The notes beneath the pieces are model-generated. The model ran no database searches, was not told the origin of the DNA, and saw only the letters and a program-made list of their open reading frames with translations. The translations under genes were made by a program, and so were the position numbers. This document shows positions 1 through 5,132 of a stretch of 5,521 bases of DNA, in pieces. Source of the DNA: DATADD01 sp046262355 (GTDB lineage: Bacteria > Actinomycetota > CADDZG01 > WHSQ01). The stretch is from positions 1-5,521 of the forward strand of contig JBHEMX010000081.1 of the NCBI GenBank assembly GCA_046262355.1, given 5' to 3'. Position 1 is the stretch's first letter. Every line of letters starts with the position of its first letter.

Positions 1-57
1 TTATCCCCGTCGATGCCGTTCTCGATCTCGTACGTCGCGATCCGTGCCGGGTTGCAT
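1..57 (-). other. Possible start of a small gene leaving the left edge, frame uncertain
   Basis: An ATG at 57-55 is preceded by a near-perfect ribosome binding site, AAGGAG at 70-65 with 7 bases between. The frame from this ATG gives only 18 residues (MQPGTDRDV...) before TAA at 3-1. In a shifted frame the same DNA reads ARIATYEIENG, open to the window edge, which resembles the first beta strand of antibiotic-biosynthesis-monooxygenase-like small proteins. One reading is a gene with a frameshift just after its start codon. Another is a chance ribosome binding site in decayed DNA. The family guess is weak because only about 15 residues are visible. Confidence 0.2.
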
Positions 58-58
58 G

Positions 59-469
59 TCAGTTCTCCTTCGAGCCGAAGTCGGATCCGTGTTCGGCGGA
101 GGCACCGGGAGCCAGACCGAGCCTAGCATCGCTTGGGCGTCCGGCGCCGGCTTCTCGACCTCCGCCATCCGAAGCATCTCCGGCGGCCCGTACTTCTCCC
201 ACATGAACGCCTTCATGACTGGCTCTCCTGGTTCCGATAGCGTCGCCAAGTCTAGGCGAACGTCGTGACCGCGAGTTGACCCTAGCGCCGGCTCCGCGTA
301 GTCCTCTCAGCACGGCGAGACCAACCCAACGACCGTCCCGAGCCTTCAGCTGTTGGATCTGATTTGGGGCCCAGTCGGAACTCCACTCAAGAAGAGCCAC
401 GCTCCCAATCAACACCGATATGACCAGCACGCCCCGCCCGAAGATCCGCGTCAGCTTTGAGGGAGTCAC
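59..469 (-). CDS. Doubtful hypothetical protein with one membrane segment
   Basis: This open frame starts at a GTG (469-467) and codes for 136 residues ending at TGA 61-59, one base before the ATG at 57. The first 30 residues have a basic start (MTPSKLTRIFGRG) followed by a hydrophobic stretch (VLVISVLIGSVALLEW), as in a signal anchor. After about residue 60 the sequence is rich in Arg, Gly and Ala and looks like non-coding high-GC translation. That part overlaps, out of frame, the better supported dehydrogenase start at 216. No clear ribosome binding site precedes the GTG. A real short membrane protein fused to junk by rearrangement is possible; a chance frame is as likely. I do not recognise a family. 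Confidence 0.18.
   Translation of the reverse strand: MTPSKLTRIFGRGVLVISVLIGSVALLEWSSDWAPNQIQQLKARDGRWVGLAVLRGLRGAGARVNSRSRRSPRLGDAIGTRRASHEGVHVGEVRAAGDASDGGGREAGAGRPSDARLGLAPGASAEHGSDFGSKEN
135..216 (-). pseudogene. N-terminal remnant of an MDR-family (zinc-type) alcohol dehydrogenase / quinone oxidoreductase
   Basis: From the ATG at 216-214 the minus strand reads MKAFMWEKYGPPEMLRMAEV then EKPAPDAQ. This is the typical first beta-strand region of NAD(P)-dependent medium-chain dehydrogenases (pattern MKA..YEKYGPPEVL.L.EV.KP.P). The start is supported by AGGAGA 8 bases upstream. After about 27 codons the similarity stops. The GroES-like catalytic domain and the Rossmann fold, some 300 residues, are missing, and the frame runs on into unrelated sequence until a stop at 1-3. 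The fragment cannot be an enzyme. It lies divergently next to the SigJ-like gene; ECF41-group sigma factors often neighbour and control an oxidoreductase, so the pair may once have been functionally linked (inference). A deletion or recombination near 135 is the likely cause of the break. Confidence 0.6.
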
Positions 470-504
470 ATCGGCGGGGTCTCGTGGGTCATCTCAATGA
501 CACG

Positions 505-1065
505 GTGCGACGAAGGGATGTCACCGATGAGCAGAACGATCTACTAGCGCAGGAGTTCGAGACGCATCGCAGCCACCTGACCGCGGTCGCCTATCGCATG
601 TTGGGGTCACTCACCGAGGCGGACGACGCTTTGCAGGAGACGTGGGTCCGCTTCAGCCGTGCAGGAACCAGTGGCGTGGATAACGTGGGCGGCTGGCTCA
701 CGACGATCATCGCGAGGGTATGTCTCAACATGCTCCGAACCAGGCAGACGCGGGGCGAAGAGCTGTTGTCGTCCTACGTTCCTGACCCCATCGTCACTCG
801 AGACAGTGAGGTCGATCCCGAAGAGGAGGCGATGTTGGCGGACTCGGTGGGACTTGCGCTGCTTGTCGTGCTGGAGACTCTGGCGCCGGCGGAGCGACTC
901 GCGTTCGTCTTACACGATCTTTTTGCGGTGCCGTTCGAAGAGATCGCTCAGATCGTCGGTCGAACACCGACTGCCGCGACGCCACCTCCGTGGCACCCCT
1001 CACGACGGCAGATGCCGGTTGAGGTCCGAAGTCCGAACGCAACACGACGTCAGGGTCGAGCATAG
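505..1065 (+). pseudogene. sigJ: SigJ-like (ECF41-group) RNA polymerase sigma factor, N-terminal part, broken in region 4
   Basis: Extracytoplasmic-function sigma factors direct RNA polymerase to special promoters; the SigJ/ECF41 group carries an extra C-terminal SnoaL-like domain. Region 2 is clear (FETHRSHLTAVAYRMLGSL, TEADDALQETWVR, then GGWLTTIIARVCLNMLR), and a linker motif YVPDP stands where the group usually has WLPEP. Region 4 begins normally (LETLAPAERLAFVLHDLFAV, PFEEIAQIVGRTPTAA) but similarity ends abruptly at 978. The remaining 29 codons to the stop at 1065 are unrelated, because from 979 the DNA is the next segment of the same gene in reverse orientation. The SnoaL-like domain is lost from this frame. 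The start is uncertain: the frame is open from a TTG at 457, with GTG codons at 484 and 505. A family-like start would be at GTC ACC GAT GAG (521), so an ancestral GTG may have mutated. Not expected to be functional. Confidence 0.75.
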
Positions 1066-1204
1066 CCACAAGTCCCTCGAAATCACCATCTCGCGCAGCC
1101 CTAAAAAGGGCGTCGACGACCTCGCGCTGACGCTTCCTATCGCTTTCTGGGGACGGCGCGGCGCCCTGGACACGCCGGCGGGCGCGGCTGGCGAGCTGGC
1201 GCGC
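979..1204 (-). pseudogene. sigJ: Inverted internal segment of the same SigJ-like gene (end of region 4, linker, start of SnoaL-like domain)
   Basis: Read on the minus strand from 1204, this stretch gives about 75 residues in one frame without a stop. They are ARQLASRARRRVQGAAPSPE, then RQREVVDALFRAARDGDFEG, then LVAMLDPDVVLRSDFG and AVVRGATEVA. ARQLASRARRRV is the recognition helix and end of sigma region 4. The REVVDAL..AARDGDFEGLV and LDPDVVLRSD stretches are the opening of the SnoaL-like domain of SigJ proteins. Its first codons, GCG CGC CAG, continue exactly where the plus-strand fragment stops (ACT GCC GCG), restoring GRTPTAARQLAS. Short GCCGCG and CGCGC tracts lie at the two breakpoints and could have served as small inverted repeats. 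No start codon with a ribosome binding site precedes it, and the rest of the SnoaL-like domain is not recognisable beyond 1204. Confidence 0.8.
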
Positions 1205-1262
1205 GCAGCAGCGCTCGGAGAAGTTGAACCTGAGTCGCGTCGGAAGCTAGCGGTCCGGGTCA

Positions 1263-1285
1263 GGCTACGCGAAAAGGGACGCTCC
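1263..1285. repeat. Probable outer end (terminal inverted repeat) of the ISL3-family element
   Basis: The DNA downstream of the transposase stop at 1318 contains a compact hairpin and then GGCTACGCGAAAAGGGACGC on the plus strand. ISL3-family elements end a short distance behind the transposase gene with inverted repeats that often begin GG. The position and the change to unrelated sequence to the left suggest the element tip near 1263. The partner repeat lies beyond the right edge of the window, so neither the repeat nor an 8-bp target duplication can be confirmed. Confidence 0.3.
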
Positions 1286-1298
1286 CAAGGAGCGCCCC
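1272..1298 (-). terminator. Intrinsic terminator behind the ISL3 transposase
   Basis: On the minus strand a ten-base-pair stem (GGGGCGCTCC / GGAGCGTCCC) closes a three-base loop TTG and is followed by TTTT. The one imperfect pair is a G-U wobble in the minus-strand RNA but an A-C mismatch on the plus strand, which favours a minus-strand terminator. It lies about 20 bases after the transposase stop codon at 1318. Part of the hairpin may also belong to the insertion sequence end. Confidence 0.6.
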
Positions 1299-1317
1299 TC
1301 ATGTTCAATCTTCGGCT

Positions 1318-1447
1318 CTACGCGATTAACCGGGGATTCCTCCTCGGCTTCGGCACCCCGCATTGAACCAGAACGCGGTCCCTGAAGTTGTCGAAGTTGC
1401 GCATCCCGTAGGCCTGTCGCTTGACGACCCTGATCCTGTTGGTCATC
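1318..1447 (-). pseudogene. C-terminal part of an ISL3-family transposase, separated by a Tn554-like insertion
   Basis: Minus-strand codons from the junction read M-T-N-R-I-R, then VVKRQAYGMRNFDNFRDRVL and VQCGVPKPRRNPRLIA, ending at TAG 1320-1318. The pattern EGMNN.I..VKR.AYG.RNF.NFR.R is the hallmark C-terminus of ISL3 (IS204/IS1001/IS1096/IS1165) transposases, DDE enzymes that move the insertion sequence. The part upstream of this motif lies 3.7 kb away at 5142-5521. Joining the two at the shared GATGA gives EGMTNRIRVVKRQAYG in frame. This half has no start signal of its own; the frame to its left is transposon end sequence. An intrinsic terminator follows at 1272-1298. Confidence 0.85.
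1443..1447. repeat. Left copy of the 5-bp junction core TCATC (GATGA on the minus strand)
   Basis: TCATC occurs here and at 5142-5146, in the same orientation, at the two junctions between ISL3 transposase sequence and the transposon. One copy belongs to the original target (E-G-M-T codons) and the other travels with the element, as expected for crossover by tyrosine recombinases within a short core. Only one of the two copies would remain after excision. Confidence 0.75.
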
Positions 1448-1448
1448 G

Positions 1449-1457
1449 TTATCTGCA
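1449..1457. repeat. Left terminal inverted repeat TTATCTGCA
   Basis: This 9-bp sequence is the exact reverse complement of 5133-5141 at the other end. It lies one base inside the TCATC core here and directly next to the core at the right end. It is a plausible binding arm for TnpA or TnpB beside the crossover point. Confidence 0.7.
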
Positions 1458-1465
1458 GCGATTCC

Positions 1466-1511
1466 GAGAAGAGCCTTCTCAACCAGCATGTCTGCGTCAG
1501 CGACATGTCGC
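1466..1511. repeat. Hairpin and 12-bp palindrome in the left end of the transposon
   Basis: Between the left tip and the tnpC stop there is a perfect six-pair hairpin, GAGAAG-AGC-CTTCTC (1466-1480), and a perfect 12-bp palindrome, GCGACATGTCGC (1500-1511). The outer pair TGCGTC (1493-1498) and GACGCA (1527-1532) brackets the palindrome. Neither structure is followed by a T tract, so they do not look like ordinary terminators. Recombinase or host-factor binding sites are more likely (inference). Confidence 0.4.
1495..1504 (-). repeat. Left subterminal repeat GTCGCTGACG
   Basis: Read on the minus strand, towards the left tip, this is GTCGCTGACG. The same 10 bases lie at 5076-5085 on the plus strand, towards the right tip. 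The gap to the terminal CAGATAA is 39 bases here and 49 at the right, about one helical turn apart. It may be an arm-type recombinase site. Confidence 0.45.
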
Positions 1512-1535
1512 CAACGAAGACGTCAGGACGCAAAG

Positions 1536-1931
1536 TCATGCCTGAGGACGGACGCGGTTCATGCGCTGCTCGCCGAGCAGCCGGGCGACCTGCTCTCGGA
1601 GCTCTTGGCAGTCATCGCGCAGCCGTTTGTTGTCCTCGAGCAGGGCCTCGATTCGCCGGTGCTGCGACTCCTCCGACCCGCGCTGTGCAACCGATGGCGC
1701 CGGACGAGGGGATTGTGCTTGTGCGACGCGCAGGCGATCGATCTCCGCCCGGATGAGCGGTTGGCGATAGAGCCACGTCCTCGACACTGAGGCGGCTGAG
1801 GCGACGCCCGCGAACGTGATCGGCTCCCCGCCCTCGGCGAGGCGATCGATGGCCTCGTACGCCCGGCGCAGGGCCGCATCGCGTCGCTCCTTGGCCGCCT
1901 CCACGATGAATCGAGAGTTGTCAGCCGGCAT
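1536..1931 (-). CDS. tnpC: TnpC-like transposition protein (DUF6262 type), 131 aa
   Basis: TnpC of Tn554 is a small DNA-associated accessory protein that influences the efficiency and orientation of transposition by TnpA and TnpB. This protein begins MPADNSRFIVEAAKERRDAA and has a helix-turn-helix-like segment at residues 38-60 (ITFAGVASAASVSRTWLYRQ), the signature region of TnpC/DUF6262 proteins (pattern ITF..VA..AGVSR..LYR). It ends in a coiled coil with heptad leucines at about residues 92-123 (RIEALLEDNKRLRDDCQELR). The ATG at 1931 has GAGGAG at 1944-1939 with 7 bases between, and it overlaps the end of tnpB by 11 bases, so translation is probably coupled. Length is close to the roughly 125 residues of Tn554 TnpC. 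The longer open frame upstream (to 2273) is the antisense-free shadow of tnpB and is not used. Confidence 0.85.
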   Translation of the reverse strand: MPADNSRFIVEAAKERRDAALRRAYEAIDRLAEGGEPITFAGVASAASVSRTWLYRQPLIRAEIDRLRVAQAQSPRPAPSVAQRGSEESQHRRIEALLEDNKRLRDDCQELREQVARLLGEQRMNRVRPQA

Positions 1932-3894
1932 CGCCGCGCTCCTCGCCTGACTCGACCGCTTCGAGGGCGGGGATGATCCGGTCGAGACTCTCTTGAACCT
2001 TGCGGTGGTTGGCAAGGAGCCGGCTGTTCCCGTTGGCCTCTGCCGTGGCGACGAGCACGCGGTTGTTCTCCGCCTGCTGCCTGTGCACCGGGAGAAACAC
2101 GACGGTGGTCTGGAAGTCCGGGCACGTGAGGCACGCGTTGGGGTGAGGGCAGTCCTGCTGTGGCGGCCGACCGCAGTAGCCGTTGGGCAGGCTCGCCTGC
2201 ACCCGGGCGAGGTTGTGCTTGACCCACTCGGCGTTGGCGGTCGGAGCATCCGGGTCGTAGCCCAAGACCTCACCGAGGATGTTGACCCGGCTCTGATGGT
2301 AGCGATCGAACTCCTGTCGCACCGTGGAGTCGTGGATGCGGGCGTAGCGCGCGGTCATCTGCGGGCTGGCATGCCCCAAGAGCTTCTGCACGACGTGCTG
2401 GGGAACGCCGGCATTGATGAGCCGGGTGCCGACGGTGTGACGGAACTGATGCGGGCTCACGTGCACCGGACGTCCCGACTCGTCTTTCAAGCCGATGTCT
2501 GACTGCCAGCGCGCGAGGCGCGGCAGCAACGTGCCGTAAGGATAGGGCTTGGCTCCATCGGGGTTGCTGCGCACCGCGGGGAACAGCCACGGGGATCCAT
2601 TTGGGAAGCGTCTTGCAACCTCCTCCTGCTGGGCTCGAACGGCGACCGCGGCCTTGGCGCTCAACGGGATGAGCTGATCGGTTGCCACCTTGGAGTTGTG
2701 AAAGTGCAGGCACGGCCATCCAGAGCTGTCCGCGACGATGCACGAGTAGGGAAGACAGCAGGCGTCGCCCGCGCGCAGCCCCGTCTCCATCAGCACGATC
2801 GCGAGATGGCGCGTGGTCGTATCGGGAAGGCGCGCGAGGTTGGCCTCGGATTCGAGCTGGCTCATGACGAACTCGGAGATGAACCGGGGTAGGTCCTCGC
2901 CGCGGCCGGGAAAGTCGTCGTGGTAGAGCATCGCTCCGGCGGGCAGGCGCTCGAGCCAGCCGTGGCGGCGGCAGCTATCGAGGAAGCCGCGCAGCGATGC
3001 CAGGTAGGTGCCCTTGGTATGGGTCACCAGATGCGATGACGCCAGCCACGCCAGATAGCCTTCGAGCGTCTCCCTGCTGATGGCCGACTCGTCCTCGGCT
3101 CCGGGGTGCTTGGCATCTAAGAATCTGGCGAACCAGATCAGCGCCTTGACGTCGACGTGCACGGTGCCGAAAGCCTTGCCGGTTGAAAGGCGAAACCTCG
3201 CCCAGCGCTTGACCGCGGCCTTCAGCCACGGCTGGGCGATCGGGGCGAACGGCAGCCGGCGGGGCGCGCGGCGAACGAAGATGCCCAGCCTGGAGGCCTC
3301 CCAGGAGTCCTTCGCGTATTCGATCTCGACGTCGCCCCCGGTGTCGAGGTCCTCGAGGCACCGGTACGCGTAGCGAAGCAGCGCCTCCGTACGGGACGTG
3401 CCCTTGATCCCGGCACGGCGGCTGGCCTCGAGCCACCGCTCCAACGGATGCTCGAGCAGCGACGACGTGCCCGACGAGCGGATCAACTCGACGACGTGGC
3501 CGACCGCGGTGCGATAGATGCCTGCCCCGCGCTCGTCGCTGCGGCGCTGCAAGGTGTAGGCGACCTCGAGCTTGGCCTGGGGCGGAAGCCCGCTCAGATC
3601 GAACGCGTCAACGCGCCCGGAATTGGCTCGCTCGACGACGGGCGCGGCCGTGCGCGCGAACCGCGCGACGTCGGGCTTGCCCTCCCTCCTCCACTGGTTG
3701 TAATGGGCCGCGCATAAACCCCCTGCCCAGGCGAGCCTCGCGCACGGGTCGACGCAGCACGAGCCCCGTCCCAACACCGGGTCGTCGGGATCGGGCCTTA
3801 AGAGGTCGCTGCGAAACTCGGGACGCACGGCAGCGAACAGCTTGGACAGAAGAGAGCCGTGCTCCGGTGACGTCTGCGGCAACGACACGCTCAC
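1921..3894 (-). CDS. tnpB: TnpB-like tyrosine recombinase, 657 aa
   Basis: This is the second, larger tyrosine recombinase of a Tn554-type element; it cuts and rejoins DNA through a covalent 3'-phosphotyrosine. Numbering from GTG 3894: an N-terminal Cys/His cluster (C46/C47, C51, C61, H64 in GGLCAAHYNQWRR) looks zinc-binding. A helical core-binding domain spans about 225-320, and the catalytic domain about 355-530. The full active-site set is visible: R374 (ETGLRAGD), K402 (HNSKVATDQ), H482 and R485 (SPHQFRHT), H508 (LLGH) and Y517 (TARYARIH). A second Cys cluster, C574, C582, C588 and C591 (GYCGRPP, CPHPNACLTC), precedes a helical tail. Length compares with about 630 residues in Tn554. The frame is open up to a GTG at 3918 (665 aa), but only the GTG at 3894 has a ribosome binding site (GAGGA 3905-3901). 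It also overlaps the tnpA stop as GTGA, typical of coupled genes. Confidence 0.92.
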   Translation of the reverse strand: MSVSLPQTSPEHGSLLSKLFAAVRPEFRSDLLRPDPDDPVLGRGSCCVDPCARLAWAGGLCAAHYNQWRREGKPDVARFARTAAPVVERANSGRVDAFDLSGLPPQAKLEVAYTLQRRSDERGAGIYRTAVGHVVELIRSSGTSSLLEHPLERWLEASRRAGIKGTSRTEALLRYAYRCLEDLDTGGDVEIEYAKDSWEASRLGIFVRRAPRRLPFAPIAQPWLKAAVKRWARFRLSTGKAFGTVHVDVKALIWFARFLDAKHPGAEDESAISRETLEGYLAWLASSHLVTHTKGTYLASLRGFLDSCRRHGWLERLPAGAMLYHDDFPGRGEDLPRFISEFVMSQLESEANLARLPDTTTRHLAIVLMETGLRAGDACCLPYSCIVADSSGWPCLHFHNSKVATDQLIPLSAKAAVAVRAQQEEVARRFPNGSPWLFPAVRSNPDGAKPYPYGTLLPRLARWQSDIGLKDESGRPVHVSPHQFRHTVGTRLINAGVPQHVVQKLLGHASPQMTARYARIHDSTVRQEFDRYHQSRVNILGEVLGYDPDAPTANAEWVKHNLARVQASLPNGYCGRPPQQDCPHPNACLTCPDFQTTVVFLPVHRQQAENNRVLVATAEANGNSRLLANHRKVQESLDRIIPALEAVESGEERGDAG

Positions 3895-4985
3895 AACGCG
3901 TCCTCGTTCTTTCCCCACGCCCCGACCCGTACGAGCTGGCTGCGAAGGTCCTCGGCCTCGAGATGGACGTAGGCCTGGCTCGTGGTCGCCACCGACGAGT
4001 GGGTGAGCAGCTTGGAGACCACTTCGATCGCAACGCCGTCGCGGATCAAGTTGGTGGCGCGGGTGTGGCGCAGCGTGTGCAGTGTGAAGGGGACGCCGGT
4101 GCGCTTTCTGATCCTAGTGACGAGGCCCGCCACCGCCTGATAGCGCAGCGGACGGCCGCGAGGCTCGGCGAACAGATTGAGGAAGACGTAGTCGGAGTCG
4201 AGGGTGCCGTATTCGGTGTGCATGTAGTCGCTGTAGAGGCGTACGACACCGGTGGAGACCGGGATCACCGAGGCCTTCGAGCACTTCGCCCGGGCGCCGT
4301 TGGCGTTGTCGGCGCGCGGCAAGATAGTCACCTCGCGGCTGCGGCTCGAAAAGTCGGCGTGGCGCAGACCGAGCGCCTGGCCGACGCGCATGCCGGTCTC
4401 GATCAGCAGTGCCAGTAGGAAACGGTCTCGCAGGCGCTCGCAGGCCTCGAGGATGGCGCGCAGCTGGTCGTCGGCAAGAGTGGGCGGGATGCGCTTTGCC
4501 ACCTTGAGCTTGATCGGCCGGGTGGGGATCGATTTGCCCTTGGTAACGTGGTGCAGGAACGGCTTGTAGGAGCCGCGGGAGACCCGGCGCCAGGCGACGA
4601 GGCTCGCGGCAAGCGCGACGCCCGAGCGTGCGTGGAAGTCGTAAAAGCCGAACACCGCGGCAAGGTGTCGGTTGACCGTCGCCGCCGATCGCTGGCTGGC
4701 ATCGGCATCGAGCACGATCACATTGGCATCCGGCGATCGCAGCCACGACACGAAGCGCGAGACGTCCTCGACCCCGGCCGCGTCCCAGTCGACCCGGTGC
4801 AGCGCGAGGAACTCGAGCCGCAGCTTGAGGCCGTAGGCGTAGGCGCGCACGGTGTTGGGAGAGCGCTCGATGCCGCTGAGGTGGGCGAGGTATCTCTCCG
4901 CGGGTTCGACCGGCGCGAGGTCATGTCCGAGCACGGTGTACGACACTGCGGCCGTGGTCGGCATCACCACCTTGTGCACGATCAC
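3891..4985 (-). CDS. tnpA: TnpA-like tyrosine recombinase, 364 aa, first gene of the transposon operon
   Basis: TnpA is the smaller tyrosine recombinase of Tn554-type transposons and acts with TnpB at the element ends. From GTG 4985, a SAM-like core-binding domain covers about residues 25-130 (ERYLAHLSGIERSPNTVRAY; SAATVNRHLAAVFGFYDFHA). The catalytic domain follows from about 165. Active-site residues are all present: R200 (ETGMRVGQALGL), K237 (AKCSKASVIPV), H303 and R306 (TLHTLRHTRATN), H329 (KLLTH) and Y339 (TSQAYVHL). The longest frame starts at ATG 5018 (375 aa), but that ATG overlaps a good -10 box and the presumed transcription start lies inside the frame. The GTG at 4985 has AAGGA 7 bases upstream and gives 364 residues, close to the 361 of Tn554 TnpA. 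ATG 4964 is a further candidate. The stop overlaps the tnpB start by 4 bases. A LexA-type box at 5001-5016 suggests induction by DNA damage. Confidence 0.92.
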   Translation of the reverse strand: MIVHKVVMPTTAAVSYTVLGHDLAPVEPAERYLAHLSGIERSPNTVRAYAYGLKLRLEFLALHRVDWDAAGVEDVSRFVSWLRSPDANVIVLDADASQRSAATVNRHLAAVFGFYDFHARSGVALAASLVAWRRVSRGSYKPFLHHVTKGKSIPTRPIKLKVAKRIPPTLADDQLRAILEACERLRDRFLLALLIETGMRVGQALGLRHADFSSRSREVTILPRADNANGARAKCSKASVIPVSTGVVRLYSDYMHTEYGTLDSDYVFLNLFAEPRGRPLRYQAVAGLVTRIRKRTGVPFTLHTLRHTRATNLIRDGVAIEVVSKLLTHSSVATTSQAYVHLEAEDLRSQLVRVGAWGKNEDAL

Positions 4986-5000
4986 GGACTCGTCCTTATG

Positions 5001-5016
5001 GCGAACATACGTTCGC
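5001..5016. promoter_or_regulatory. LexA (SOS) box over the tnpA transcription start
   Basis: GCGAACATACGTTCGC is a perfect 6-bp inverted repeat with a 4-bp centre. It contains CGAACATACGTTCG, matching the Gram-positive/actinobacterial LexA consensus CGAAC-RNRY-GTTCG at every position. It begins directly after the -10 box of the tnpA promoter, so bound LexA would block initiation and the element would be induced by DNA damage. It lies upstream of the proposed GTG start, in the leader RNA. Binding is inferred from the consensus only. Confidence 0.75.
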
Positions 5017-5045
5017 ATCCTGGACCGGGCGGCAGGCTACGTCAA
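5017..5045 (-). promoter_or_regulatory. Promoter of the tnpA-tnpB-tnpC operon
   Basis: On the minus strand, TTGACG (5045-5040) and CAGGAT (5022-5017) are separated by exactly 17 bases. The -35 box matches TTGACA in five of six positions, and the -10 box keeps A2, A5 and T6. Transcription should start near 5010, inside the LexA box. The subterminal transposon repeats at 5066-5085 lie just upstream, so recombinase binding there could also affect transcription. Confidence 0.65.
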
Positions 5046-5065
5046 CGACCTCGGGGACACCGCTT

Positions 5066-5085
5066 CAGATAACGAGTCGCTGACG
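5066..5085 (+). repeat. Right subterminal repeats CAGATAACGA and GTCGCTGACG, adjacent
   Basis: Two 10-mers sit side by side here. CAGATAACGA also occurs at the left tip on the minus strand (1455-1446), and its first seven bases recur at the right tip (5135-5141). GTCGCTGACG also occurs at 1504-1495 on the minus strand. Both elements point towards the nearest tip at each end. This suggests a set of recombinase binding sites just inside the transposon, about 30-50 bases upstream of the tnpA promoter. Confidence 0.5.
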
Positions 5086-5132
5086 GAGGAATTGGGGCAG
5101 GTCGGTTACGTGGAGGACAGCCGTCTAGGAGG

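Noticed and set aside
276..304. TTGACC-17-TAGTCC as a plus-strand promoter for the sigma factor
   Set aside because: The -10 box lacks the final T and the start would lie some 200 bases before the gene; not convincing.
464..492. Possible ECF41-type promoter (AGTCACA near 464) in the gap between the dehydrogenase and sigma fragments
   Set aside because: From memory the group prefers TGTCACA with CGTC about 16 bases on; the first base differs and no CGTC lies at the right distance.
659..1366. Long plus-strand frame of 235 codons
   Set aside because: It is out of frame with the sigma factor sequence and is mainly Arg/Ser-rich shadow; nothing in it resembles a protein family.
1443..1447. Interpreting TCATC copies as a target duplication made by a DDE transposase
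   Set aside because: The enzymes are tyrosine recombinases, which exchange strands within a shared core and do not create staggered-cut duplications.
1932..2273. Upstream extension of the tnpC frame
   Set aside because: It lies inside tnpB in another frame and has a low-complexity Arg/Ser/Thr composition; the ATG at 1931 has a clear ribosome binding site and family-like start.
1993..2502. Plus-strand frame of 169 codons and several similar frames opposite tnpA and tnpB
   Set aside because: They are antisense shadows of the well-supported recombinase genes in high-GC DNA, with no ribosome binding site or recognisable motif.
1536..4985. A RIT element (three tyrosine recombinases in a row)
   Set aside because: Only two of the three genes are recombinases; the third is a small TnpC-type helix-turn-helix/coiled-coil protein, so the Tn554 type fits better.
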